Shown here: piece by piece, positions 1-6,202 of the stretch
How the letters are laid out: each line of letters begins with the position of its first letter
Position numbering within the stretch: the stretch's first letter is position 1
Origin: an uncultured Actinomycetes bacterium
GTDB taxonomy: Bacteria; Actinomycetota; Acidimicrobiia; Acidimicrobiales; Microtrichaceae
NCBI GenBank assembly: GCA_903930035.1
Contig: CAIYXG010000048.1
Span: forward strand, 1-9,315
Direction of reading: 5' to 3'
Length of the DNA stretch: 9,315 nucleotides
Notes under the pieces: generated by a model
What the model saw: the letters and a program-made list of their open reading frames with translations, nothing else
The model's database searches: none
Told to the model about the DNA's origin: nothing
Translations under genes and position numbers: made by a program

Positions 1-511
1 GGCACGGCTCGCCGTCCACCACGCCGACCGAGATGGCTGCGAGCAGGTCGGTGAGCGGGTCGCCGACCAGCAGTCGGGCCTGGCGCATGCGGGTGATGCA
101 GTCGTGGAGCGCCAGGTAGGCACCGCAGATCGACGCCGTGCGGGTGCCCCCGTCGGCCTGCAGGACGTCGCAGTCCACCAGGATCTGCTGCTCCCCCAGC
201 ACGCGCATGTCGCACACGGAGCGGAGCGCCCGGCCGATGAGCCGCTGGATCTCCTGGGTCCGCCCCTTGGGCCCCTTGGTCTCGCGGCGGATCCGCTCGG
301 GGGACGAGCCCGGGAGCATCGAGTACTCGGCCGTGACCCAGCCCTTGCCACTGCCCTTCATCCAGCGCGGCACGCCGTCGTCGAGCATGGCGGTGCAGAG
401 CACCTTCGTGCTGCCGAAGCTCACCAGCACCGAGCCGGGCGCGAACTCCGTGTAGTCGCGCTCGAAGGTCAGCACGCGTAGCTCGTCGTAGGCGCGTCCG
501 TCGTTCCTCAC
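1..511 (-). CDS. rph: RNase PH, N-terminal part (cut by window edge)
   Basis: Phosphorolytic 3'-to-5' exoribonuclease that trims the 3' ends of tRNA precursors, using phosphate to release nucleoside diphosphates; a cytoplasmic hexamer in known cases. About 170 residues are present and the C-terminus lies beyond base 1. Family landmarks read in order: RNDGRAYDELR at the start, GSTKVLCTA, GWVTAEYSMLP, then ERIRRETKGPKGRTQEIQRL, RALRSVCD, and DCDVLQADGGTRTASI, all highly conserved in RNase PH. The GTG at 511 is chosen because the conserved RxDGR motif follows it at once and a GGAG (518-521) lies 6 bases upstream. It sits 35 bases downstream of the phosphodiesterase gene on the same strand, so co-transcription is likely, as with Rv1339-rphA in mycobacteria. 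The family assignment is secure; only the missing C-terminus is unseen. Confidence 0.97.
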   Translation of the reverse strand, partial: MRNDGRAYDELRVLTFERDYTEFAPGSVLVSFGSTKVLCTAMLDDGVPRWMKGSGKGWVTAEYSMLPGSSPERIRRETKGPKGRTQEIQRLIGRALRSVCDMRVLGEQQILVDCDVLQADGGTRTASICGAYLALHDCITRMRQARLLVGDPLTDLLAAISVGVVDGEPC

Positions 512-546
512 AGGGGTCTCCAGTTCGTGGGGGGGTCAGCGGTCCT

Positions 547-1281
547 TCACACCGCGTAGGTGGCGTGCACCTGCGCGGCCTCCACCGGCGCACCATAGGC
601 GTCGGCCGCCTCGGCGACCGCCCCGGCCTGGTCCGAGCCCGGGGTGAGGTGCGTGACGACCAGGCGCCGGGCGCCGGCGCCACGGGCCTGCTCGCCGGCC
701 TGGCGGGCCGTGAGGTGGACCGGGTCGTTGCCGTCGCCGTGGCGGAACGTGGCCTCCGCCACCAGCAGGTCGAGGCCGTCGTCGCCGCCGAGCGCCTCGC
801 ACGACCAGCCCGGGCCGGTGTCGGACGAGTAGCCGAGCGACCGGCCCCCGCCGTCGACCCGCACCGCCAGCGTCTCCACCGGGTGGTCGGTGCGGGAGAA
901 GCGGAACGCAAGGTCGCCGACCGCGACCGTGTCACCGTCGGCCACGGCCTGCGCGGTGAACGCGCCGGGCGCCAGTCCGAAGGGCTCCCCCAGCCGCAGC
1001 GTCCCCGCCGTGGTGAACAGCGGCACGCCAGTACGGCCGACCCCGTACTTGAGGGCGTTGCGCATGACCGGCAGCTCGAGCCAGTGGTCGGGGTGCTCGT
1101 GGGTGACGACGACGGCGTCGAGGTCCTGCAGCGTCACGTGCTCCTGCAGGTTGGCGAGCGTCCCCGGCCCGCAGTCGACGAGGACCGAGGTCGAGCTGGA
1201 GCGCACCAGGTAGCCGGAGCACGCCCCGCCGGGCGCCGCATACGTGCCGGAACAGCCGAGGACGGTCAGGGAGAGCGCCAT
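547..1281 (-). CDS. MBL-fold metallohydrolase, Rv1339-like cyclic-nucleotide phosphodiesterase
   Basis: A 244-residue cytoplasmic metallo-beta-lactamase-fold hydrolase. The two-zinc signature is visible: THEHPDH at residues 60-66 (H61, H63, D65, H66), with likely further ligands H133, D154 in GYSSDTGP, and H211 in VVTHLTPGS. The start LTVLGCSGTYAAPGGACSGY and the VDCGPGTLANL segment are typical of the RNase Z/cAMP phosphodiesterase branch. Its place between murI and rph matches M. tuberculosis Rv1339, described as an atypical class II cAMP phosphodiesterase; that role is transferred by homology and synteny. RNase Z is less likely because rph-linked members of this length belong to the Rv1339 group. 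The ATG at 1281 is preceded exactly 6 bases upstream by TACGGT (1288-1293) and no Shine-Dalgarno, suggesting a leaderless transcript and its own promoter within the cluster. Confidence 0.92.
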   Translation of the reverse strand: MALSLTVLGCSGTYAAPGGACSGYLVRSSSTSVLVDCGPGTLANLQEHVTLQDLDAVVVTHEHPDHWLELPVMRNALKYGVGRTGVPLFTTAGTLRLGEPFGLAPGAFTAQAVADGDTVAVGDLAFRFSRTDHPVETLAVRVDGGGRSLGYSSDTGPGWSCEALGGDDGLDLLVAEATFRHGDGNDPVHLTARQAGEQARGAGARRLVVTHLTPGSDQAGAVAEAADAYGAPVEAAQVHATYAV

Positions 1282-1287
1282 GCCCAG

Positions 1288-1293
1288 ACCGTA
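1288..1293 (-). promoter_or_regulatory. -10 box for a leaderless phosphodiesterase transcript
   Basis: TACGGT on the minus strand, followed by six bases (CTGGGC) and then the ATG at 1281. This TANNNT-N6-ATG spacing is the usual actinobacterial leaderless layout. No convincing -35 box is seen and no Shine-Dalgarno lies before the ATG. Inferred from spacing only. Confidence 0.5.
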
Positions 1294-1324
1294 CCGGGTC
1301 GGCGGGACCCCGTCGTCGGGGCGG

Positions 1325-2308
1325 TCAGTCGCCGGTGGACGCGCCGGTCGTGGGCTGCTCCACCGGGTCGACGGACTCCTCGGCCGTCGCCCCGGCCCTG
1401 CGGCGCCGCAGGCCGCGGACGACCAGCACCACCACCAGCACCACGACCGCCAGCAGGACGCCGAGCACGGCGAACGCCACGGCCGGCGACGCCGCCTCGC
1501 CGCCGAGCTGCACCTTGCGGACGCTGATCTTCCCGTCCACCGGCGTGGCCGAGCGGTAGGCCTCCACCAGGCCGTCGACCGGGTTCTCGCCCCCGCGGCG
1601 GTTGATCACCGAGACGTAGGTGGACGGAGCGGGTTTGCCCTGCGAGGGGTTCCCGGTCGCCGGCGCGTCCGTGTAGGCCCACACGGGGTCGCCGGGCCTG
1701 GCCACGACCAGCGTGGCCGACGACGCGGTCTGGTCGCCGCAGCGGGAGTCGCCGCCGGCCTTCGAGCCGGCCTGCAGCGCAGCGAGCAGCCGGTCGGCGA
1801 GCGGGCCGTCGGTCCGGTCGAAGGTGGCGACGGCGTCGTCGACGACCTTCTCGGAGACCAGGATGTTGCCCTGCACGGAGACGGTGCCGTCCGCGTTGCG
1901 ACGGTCCACCGACACGGCCTCGGTCGAGGCGCCCGAGTAGCCGGCACCGCCCTTGCCGAGCAGCACCACGCCGAACTGCCGGTCGGCGGCGTCGGGGTCG
2001 AACGTCGGCGAGGTCACCGCCGCGATGACCTCCTCCGGCGTGGCCGCGGTCGAGATCGCCGCGGCCATCGGCGCGCCCGACGCACTGTTCTGCCTGGCCT
2101 GCGACGAGCCGGCGCCCTTCCCCGGGACCACGACGGCAACACGGCCGACGTCGAACGGGACGCAGCTGGCCACGGCGACCCCGACCTCGCCGGTCGCCGG
2201 GTCCACCCCGTCGACCGACCAGGTGGCATCGGCCGGCGCCGCGAGCAGCAGCGAGACGCCCGCGGCCACGACCGAGGCAACAGACATTCGTCGGAACTGT
2301 GTTCGCAC
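1325..2308 (-). CDS. Secreted, membrane-anchored DUF1028 (Ntn-hydrolase-like) protein
   Basis: About 327 residues from the GTG at 2308 (330 from an alternative GTG at 2317). Layout: basic N-terminus RTQFRRMS, hydrophobic signal segment SVVAAGVSLLLAAPADA, DUF1028 domain, a membrane helix of about 24 residues (AFAVLGVLLAVVVLVVVLVV), an RGLRRRR stop-transfer, and a short acidic cytoplasmic tail. DUF1028 hallmarks are TWSVDGVDPATGEVGVAVAS, ADRQFGVV, QGNILV, and LLAALQAGSKAGGDSR. Predicted cleavage after A-D-A would expose Thr at the exact position of the domain's first residue, which in Ntn hydrolases is the nucleophile. The substrate is unknown, and I do not assign a reaction. GTG 2308 is preferred because TAGGGT lies 7 bases upstream. 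It stands between murI and the phosphodiesterase, a place where mycobacteria have no such gene as far as I recall. Confidence 0.85.
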   Translation of the reverse strand: MRTQFRRMSVASVVAAGVSLLLAAPADATWSVDGVDPATGEVGVAVASCVPFDVGRVAVVVPGKGAGSSQARQNSASGAPMAAAISTAATPEEVIAAVTSPTFDPDAADRQFGVVLLGKGGAGYSGASTEAVSVDRRNADGTVSVQGNILVSEKVVDDAVATFDRTDGPLADRLLAALQAGSKAGGDSRCGDQTASSATLVVARPGDPVWAYTDAPATGNPSQGKPAPSTYVSVINRRGGENPVDGLVEAYRSATPVDGKISVRKVQLGGEAASPAVAFAVLGVLLAVVVLVVVLVVRGLRRRRAGATAEESVDPVEQPTTGASTGD

Positions 2309-2315
2309 GGCCGAC

Positions 2316-2321
2316 ACCCTA
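2316..2321 (-). promoter_or_regulatory. -10 box upstream of the DUF1028 gene
   Basis: TAGGGT on the minus strand, then 7 bases to the GTG at 2308, giving a leaderless-type arrangement. The same AGGG could act instead as a weak Shine-Dalgarno 8 bases from that GTG; it is too close to serve the GTG at 2317. Either reading favours 2308 as the start. No clear -35 box. Confidence 0.42.
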
Positions 2322-2337
2322 CGAGACGGGCCCGGCC

Positions 2338-2355
2338 CGGCCGGAGGGACGGCCG
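2338..2355 (-). terminator. Hairpin between murI and the DUF1028 gene
   Basis: Perfect 6-bp inverted repeat CGGCCG with a 6-base loop, just downstream of the murI stop at 2377 and upstream of the DUF1028 -10 box. No T-run follows, so it would be a GC-rich, U-less terminator or a pause site at best. The structure is seen directly; the function is inferred. Confidence 0.35.
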
Positions 2356-2376
2356 TTCAGTTCACGCAGCGCGGGC

Positions 2377-3183
2377 TCAGGCCCACTCGAGGCGCTCGGC
2401 ACGGTCCAGCTCGGGGCCGAGCAGGCGCCGCCCCAGCTCCTCGAACCAGTCCAGGTCGCCCGTGGTGACGAACTGCTGGGTGGCCGGGCCGGCACCGGCG
2501 GGGCGCTGCATGCCCAGGTCGATGAGGAGCCGCCGCACCTCGAAGGCGGTCTCGTCGGCGGAGCTCACCAGCACGACGTCGCGGCCCATGACGTCCGAGA
2601 TCGTCCGGGCCAGGTACGGGTAGTGCGTGCAGCCCAGCAGGAGCGCGTCGACCTTGGCCTCACGCGCGGGGGCCAGCAGCGCCCGGGCCAGCACGTGCAC
2701 CTGCTCGGAGTCGAACTCGCCCCGTTCGACGAACTCGACGAAGCCGGGGCACGCCACGGCAGTGAGCTCCGAGGACGGGGACTCCAGCGCCACGGCCGCC
2801 TGGTAGGCGCCGGAGCGGACCGACCCGACCGTGCCGATCACGCCGACGCGGCCGGTCGCCGAGGTCTGGACGAGCGCCCGCACGCCGGGCTCGATGACCC
2901 CGACCACGGGGACGTCGAACGCCTCCTGCAGCGAGTGGAGGGCCGCGGCCGCGGCCGTGTTGCAGGCCACCACGACCATCTTGACGTTGCGACGCTCCAC
3001 CAGCTCGGCGGTGATCTGGTGGGCGAACTCCGCCACCTGCTCGAGGGGCCGGGGACCATAGGGGTAGCGGCCGGTGTCGCCCAGGTAGACGAGCGACTCG
3101 TCGGGCAGGAGGTCGATCACGGCCCGGGCGACGGTCAGCCCGCCGAACCCGGAGTCGAACATGCCGATCGGCCGGTCGTCCAC
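2377..3183 (-). CDS. murI: Glutamate racemase
   Basis: Cofactor-independent racemase that converts L-glutamate to D-glutamate for peptidoglycan precursors; cytoplasmic. 268 residues, the usual length. Visible motifs: GMFDSGFGGLTV (D10 and the glycine-rich turn), YLGDTGRYPYGP, VVACNTAAAAAL with catalytic C74, GVIEPG, GVIGTVGSVRSGAY, and LLLGCTHYP with catalytic C185 and H187. The GTG at 3183 is chosen because it places the DRPIGMFDSG opening at the N-terminus as in the family; the internal ATG at residue 8 would cut the first strand. AGG lies about 9 bases upstream, a weak ribosome-binding site. It follows cysM on the same strand by 43 bases, where mycobacteria have a rhomboid protease gene instead. 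An essential cell-wall enzyme; confident. Confidence 0.97.
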   Translation of the reverse strand: MDDRPIGMFDSGFGGLTVARAVIDLLPDESLVYLGDTGRYPYGPRPLEQVAEFAHQITAELVERRNVKMVVVACNTAAAAALHSLQEAFDVPVVGVIEPGVRALVQTSATGRVGVIGTVGSVRSGAYQAAVALESPSSELTAVACPGFVEFVERGEFDSEQVHVLARALLAPAREAKVDALLLGCTHYPYLARTISDVMGRDVVLVSSADETAFEVRRLLIDLGMQRPAGAGPATQQFVTTGDLDWFEELGRRLLGPELDRAERLEWA

Positions 3184-3200
3184 GGCACAGAACCTATCGG

Positions 3201-3219
3201 CGGGGGCGGGCCGCCCCCG
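3201..3219. other. GC hairpin between cysM and murI
   Basis: Inverted repeat CGGGGGC, 5-base centre, GCCCCCG, lying in the 43-base gap after the cysM stop and just upstream of the murI start. There is no T-tract on either side. On the transcript it could stabilise the cysM 3' end or partly terminate before murI. It ends about 18 bases before the GTG, so it does not cover the start codon. Confidence 0.4.
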
Positions 3220-3226
3220 AGACCAC

Positions 3227-4174
3227 CTAGAAGTAGATGACCTTCTCGGCGTTGGCCGCGGCCTCGTCGAGGTCGAGCGTCCAGGCGCCCGTCGACAGGT
3301 ACTTCCAGCCGTAGTCGCACACGATGAAGACGATCGTGCCCGACTCGATCTTCCTGGCCACCTTGCACGCGCCGGCGAGCGCCGCACCGGCCGAGATGCC
3401 GGAGAAGACGCCGATGCTGGCCAGGGCCCGGGTGTACTCCAGCGACTCGCGGGGGCGCACGATCGACTTGCCGTCCAGCAGGTCGTAGCCGCCCCACTTG
3501 TCGAAGACCGGCGGGATGTAGCCGTCCTCGAGGCTCCGCAGCCCCTCGACCTGCTCGCCGGTGGGCGGCTCGACGGCGAGCACCTTGATGGCCGGGTTCT
3601 GCTCCTTCAGGAACGTCCCGACGCCCATCAGCGTGCCCGACGTCCCCAGGCCGGCGACGAAGTGCGTGATCTCCGGCACGTCGGCCCAGATCTCGGGACC
3701 CGTCGTCCGGTAGTGGGCCTTGGGGTTGGCCTCGTTGGCGTACTGGTAGAGGAAGACCCACTCGGGGTGCTCGTCGGCGAGCTGCTGGGCCATGCGGACC
3801 GCGCCGTTGGACCCCTCCTCCCCCGGCGAGTCGATGATCTCTGCACCGAACACCTCGAGCAGCTGGCGCCGCTCCGGCGAGACGTTGCCGGGCAGCACGA
3901 TCTTGAGCGTGTAGCCGCGCAGCTGGCAGATCATCGCCATGGCGATGCCGGTGTTGCCAGAGGACGGCTCGATGATGGTCTTCCCGGGCGAGAGGGTCCC
4001 GTCCTCCTCGGCCTCCGTGATCATCGACAGGGCGATGCGGTCCTTCACGGAGCCCGCCGGGTTCTGCCCCTCCATCTTGCCCAGGATGCGTACGTCGGGG
4101 TTGGGGCTCAGCTGCGAGACGTCGACGATCGGCGTGTTGCCGATGAGGTCGAGGACGGAGGAGTAGACGGTCAT
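3227..4174 (-). CDS. cysM: Cysteine synthase, CysM type (O-phosphoserine sulfhydrylase-like)
   Basis: PLP-dependent beta-replacement enzyme making cysteine; actinobacterial CysM prefers O-phosphoserine and CysO-thiocarboxylate. 315 residues. Seen: NPAGSVKDR with Schiff-base K44, phosphate/substrate loop PSSGNTG (71-76), GLGTSGTLMG cofactor loop (175-184), FSGISAGA (257-264) with S261 near the pyridine nitrogen. R213 in EGLRSLEDGY aligns with what I recall as Arg220 of M. tuberculosis CysM, the residue tied to phosphoserine selectivity. The C-terminal YGWKYLSTGAW plus a further tail also resembles that enzyme, whose tail folds over the active site. ATG 4174 is chosen because MTVYSSVLDLIGNTP matches family N-termini; an in-frame ATG at 4225 would add 17 unconserved residues. 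Neither start has a good Shine-Dalgarno. No sulfur-carrier gene lies between it and mec. Confidence 0.94.
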   Translation of the reverse strand: MTVYSSVLDLIGNTPIVDVSQLSPNPDVRILGKMEGQNPAGSVKDRIALSMITEAEEDGTLSPGKTIIEPSSGNTGIAMAMICQLRGYTLKIVLPGNVSPERRQLLEVFGAEIIDSPGEEGSNGAVRMAQQLADEHPEWVFLYQYANEANPKAHYRTTGPEIWADVPEITHFVAGLGTSGTLMGVGTFLKEQNPAIKVLAVEPPTGEQVEGLRSLEDGYIPPVFDKWGGYDLLDGKSIVRPRESLEYTRALASIGVFSGISAGAALAGACKVARKIESGTIVFIVCDYGWKYLSTGAWTLDLDEAAANAEKVIYF

Positions 4175-4223
4175 GGGTGGAGAAGTTGGGGCCGGGCCGG
4201 ACTGCTGCCGAAATCCGACCCCC

Positions 4224-4229
4224 ATGGTA
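4224..4229 (-). promoter_or_regulatory. Possible cysM -10 box
   Basis: TACCAT on the minus strand in the 155-base gap between mec and cysM, placing a transcript start around 4217 and a leader of about 40 bases before the ATG at 4174. A TTGGCC lies upstream but at 14 bases, short for a -35 box. The remainder of this gap (4175-4329) shows no gene. Confidence 0.25.
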
Positions 4230-4329
4230 GGGAATTCTGACCCGGCCAACCACCCTGTGCCCCGTCGTGATTCCCCGGGGCGGCCGGGCGTGCCCGTCGT
4301 CACCGGCACGACGGCCGCCGTGGCACCGC

Positions 4330-4731
4330 TCAGTCCGTGAGCGCGACCGGCTCCTCGGTGATCTGCTCGTCGACGATCCGGTAGGAGCGCAGCGACGGCG
4401 CGTCGTCGCGCAGCGACACGATCACGTAGTGCCAGTCGGGGTCCGGGGCCTGGGCCACGTCGGTCGGGGAGGGGTACGCCTCGGTGTGCGTGTGGCTGTG
4501 CATCACGCCCAGGAGCTGCCAGCCACGGTCCTCGGCGTCCCGGTCGGCCCGCAGGTGGTCCTTGGGGGCGACGGTGTAGAGCGTGGAGGCGGCCGCAGCG
4601 TTCTCGCACGGGTAGAAGTGCCGCACCGTGCCGTCCGCGTCGCCCGCAAAGAGCCCGCAGGCCTCCAGGGGGAACCCTCCGAGCGCGTGGCTGACCATCT
4701 CCAGGTGGACCGAACGGGGCATGCGCAGCAC
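4330..4731 (-). CDS. mec: Mec-type JAMM/MPN metallopeptidase
   Basis: Zinc-dependent JAB1/MPN peptidase of 133 residues. In mycobacteria Mec removes the newly made cysteine from the C-terminus of the sulfur carrier CysO. The full JAMM signature is present: E23 in PLEACGLFAG, H78-S79-H80 in GVMHSHTHTE, then S88 and D91 (HSH-x7-S-x2-D). ENAAAASTLY and LRSYRIVDEQITEEPV match the family's middle and C-terminus. The GTG at 4731 is favoured because TACCCT (4738-4743) lies exactly 6 bases upstream, which fits leaderless initiation; an in-frame ATG at 4722 is the alternative. First gene of the minus-strand block and divergent from smpB, with only 38 bases between starts. The partner carrier is not next to it, so its substrate here is uncertain. 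Confidence 0.92.
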   Translation of the reverse strand: MLRMPRSVHLEMVSHALGGFPLEACGLFAGDADGTVRHFYPCENAAAASTLYTVAPKDHLRADRDAEDRGWQLLGVMHSHTHTEAYPSPTDVAQAPDPDWHYVIVSLRDDAPSLRSYRIVDEQITEEPVALTD

Positions 4732-4737
4732 GGGTGC

Positions 4738-4743
4738 AGGGTA
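4738..4743 (-). promoter_or_regulatory. -10 box for a leaderless mec transcript
   Basis: TACCCT on the minus strand, then six bases (GCACCC) and the GTG at 4731. The matching spacing at the phosphodiesterase gene supports the leaderless reading. It lies in the 38-base divergent mec/smpB gap. Confidence 0.5.
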
Positions 4744-4754
4744 GTTCCGGGCGG

Positions 4755-4760
4755 TAACGT
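4755..4760 (+). promoter_or_regulatory. Possible smpB -10 box
   Basis: TAACGT, nine bases before the smpB ATG. A start 6-7 bases downstream would leave a leader of 2-3 bases, nearly leaderless; no Shine-Dalgarno precedes the ATG, which agrees. The -10 boxes of mec and smpB are only 11 bases apart, so polymerase binding at one would exclude the other. Confidence 0.4.
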
Positions 4761-4769
4761 CGCCGCACC

Positions 4770-5246
4770 ATGAAGCAGACCGGCGAACAGGTCGTCGCCA
4801 CCAACCGGCAGGCCCGGCACCGCTATACGCTCGGCGACACGTTCGAGTGCGGCATCGTGCTGCTCGGGAGCGAGGTGAAGTCGCTCCGGGAGTCCAAGGT
4901 GCAGCTCACCGAGGCGTGGGCGTCCATCGAGGGCAACGAGGTCTGGCTGCACGACCTGCACGTCGCGCCGTACTCGCACGCCCAGTCCCACTCGGGCCAC
5001 GTCCCCGTCCGCGACCGGAAGCTGCTCCTCCACCGCCACCAGATCGACCGGCTGCGCCTCAAGATGCAGGTGGAGCGGCTCACGCTGGTGCCCACGAAGC
5101 TCTACTTCAAGGACGGCAGGGTGAAGGTGGAGCTGGCGCTGGGCAAGGGCAAGAACGTGGCCGACAAGCGCCAGGCGATCATCGAGCGCGACACGGCCCG
5201 GGAGGCCGCCCGCGAGATGAGCCGGGCCCGGCGGCGCCAGGACTGA
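4770..5246 (+). CDS. smpB: SsrA-binding protein SmpB
   Basis: Small OB-fold protein that binds the tRNA-like part of tmRNA and places it in the empty A site of stalled ribosomes for trans-translation. 158 residues, the normal length. Motifs seen: ATNRQARHRYTLGDTFECG, GIVLLGSEVKSLRE, HDLHVAPYSHA, RDRKLLLHRHQIDRL, TLVPTKLYFKDGRVKVELAL, GKGKNVADKRQ, and a basic tail (RDTAREAAREMSRARRRQ) that reads the mRNA channel. The ATG at 4770 gives the complete conserved N-terminus. Its RNA partner ssrA is 3.5 kb downstream on the same strand with two opposite-strand genes between, so the two are linked but separately transcribed. Ends 17 bases from the stop of the convergent lipoprotein gene. Confidence 0.98.
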   Translation: MKQTGEQVVATNRQARHRYTLGDTFECGIVLLGSEVKSLRESKVQLTEAWASIEGNEVWLHDLHVAPYSHAQSHSGHVPVRDRKLLLHRHQIDRLRLKMQVERLTLVPTKLYFKDGRVKVELALGKGKNVADKRQAIIERDTAREAAREMSRARRRQD

Positions 5247-5258
5247 CCGGCGCGCCGG
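5247..5258. other. 12-bp palindrome between convergent gene ends
   Basis: CCGGCGCGCCGG, perfectly self-complementary, fills most of the 17-base gap between the smpB stop and the lipoprotein stop. It could contribute to a two-way terminator, but the usable stem is only four pairs around a four-base loop and there is no T-run. Confidence 0.25.
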
Positions 5259-5263
5259 GCGAC

Positions 5264-6037
5264 CTAGGCAGCGTTGCGGAGCCCCTCGTCGACCTTCTCG
5301 TCGCCGGCCGCCACCATGTCGGCGAACTCGCCCGGCGCAAACTGCTCCACGTCGACGTCGGGGGCGGCGAAGGAGACGCCGACGTACGCCTGGTCGACCG
5401 AACCACGGAGCACCATGACCACGTCCATCGTGACCGTGGTGCCCTGGTCACCAGTGCCCGACACCCGGTAGGCCGAGGCCCGGTCACCCAGGTCGGGCGC
5501 CTCTGCCTGGACCATCGACATCGACATCGTCTCGCCGTCGGCGTCGATGGTCCACTGCGTTCCGACGCAGCTGGCGAACACGTTGTCCATGTCCTCGAAG
5601 TGGGCGAGCGGGTCCGGGGCCGACAGGAGACCCTGGAAGAACTCCGGTCCCATCTCCGACCGGCTGAGGGTGGTCTCCGCCCCCTGGTGCACCTCGTTGC
5701 GCAGGGGTGCTGCGGCTGCGGGGCAGAACAGCTCGGAGGACCCCCCGTCCTCCGGCTCGCCGTCGGCCCCGGCGCCGTCCTCCCCCGCCGCAGGGCTCCA
5801 GCCGGCCGGCACGTCGTCGGCGGCCAGCAGCAGCCCCTCGAGCTCCGAGGTGGTGAGCTCCGGGGCGGTCGTGGTCGTGCGCTGCCGCTCGGTGGTGCTC
5901 GACCCGCTCGAGCCCTCGTCCGAACCGGCGCAGCCGGCGACAGCGACGACCAGCGGCAGCAGGACCGCGACGACGGCCCGGCGCACCTGTCGGCGGGAGG
6001 CGCTGCTGGCGCCGATCCTCGGGACGTACGGTTCCAT
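5264..6037 (-). CDS. Lipoprotein with PknH-sensor-like C-terminal region
   Basis: 257 residues. A basic N-terminus (SRRQVRR) precedes a hydrophobic segment AVVAVLLPLVVAVAGC whose lipobox VAGC puts the lipidated cysteine at C36; so it should be anchored on the outer face of the membrane. A Ser/Thr/Glu-rich linker (about 37-60) follows, then a domain starting near LTTSELEGLLLAADDVPAGW and containing FCPAAA and FASCVGTQW, probably a disulfide pair. The layout resembles the PknH_C-like extracellular sensor domain of actinobacterial lipoproteins, but that is a judgement by eye and the ligand is unknown. The ATG at 6037 is preferred over longer in-frame starts because GAGGAGG (6043-6049) stands 5 bases before it, the best Shine-Dalgarno in the window. 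It follows the S8 protease gene on the same strand by 148 bases. Confidence 0.85.
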   Translation of the reverse strand: MEPYVPRIGASSASRRQVRRAVVAVLLPLVVAVAGCAGSDEGSSGSSTTERQRTTTTAPELTTSELEGLLLAADDVPAGWSPAAGEDGAGADGEPEDGGSSELFCPAAAAPLRNEVHQGAETTLSRSEMGPEFFQGLLSAPDPLAHFEDMDNVFASCVGTQWTIDADGETMSMSMVQAEAPDLGDRASAYRVSGTGDQGTTVTMDVVMVLRGSVDQAYVGVSFAAPDVDVEQFAPGEFADMVAAGDEKVDEGLRNAA

Positions 6038-6042
6038 CGGTG

Positions 6043-6049
6043 CCTCCTC
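6043..6049 (-). promoter_or_regulatory. Strong ribosome-binding site of the lipoprotein gene
   Basis: GAGGAGG on the minus strand, 5 bases before the ATG at 6037. It decides the start against upstream in-frame codons, which would add a non-signal-like extension. It contrasts with the Shine-Dalgarno-less genes elsewhere in the window. Confidence 0.75.
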
Positions 6050-6202
6050 ACGGGGAGGTACGTCCTCCTCCGGGCACCAGCCTCCGCCGCGCCGATCTAC
6101 GCAGGCCCAACGGCGGCCCACCTGTCGCAAGGTGCTCCGGAGCAGGCTGCGCGGGCGGTCCGCGGTGCCTCCGGCCGTGCGCCGGCTACTTGGTGGTGAA
6201 CT

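Noticed and set aside
1244..2623. Long plus-strand frames of 320-459 codons opposite the phosphodiesterase, DUF1028 and murI genes
   Set aside because: Arg/Gly/Ala-rich low-information translations with no domains; shadows caused by high GC on the opposite strand of recognised genes.
3161..4240. 359-codon plus-strand frame opposite cysM
   Set aside because: No motif seen; the minus-strand frame is an unmistakable PLP enzyme with conserved active-site residues.
4175..4329. Possible hidden cysO between mec and cysM
   Set aside because: Room for only about 50 codons and no frame shows a beta-grasp-like sequence or a terminal Gly-Gly.
4174..4804. Fusion of mec-region sequence to cysM (continuous 525-codon frame)
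   Set aside because: The upstream part is a shadow frame of mec; the CysM-like N-terminus begins at the ATG at 4174.
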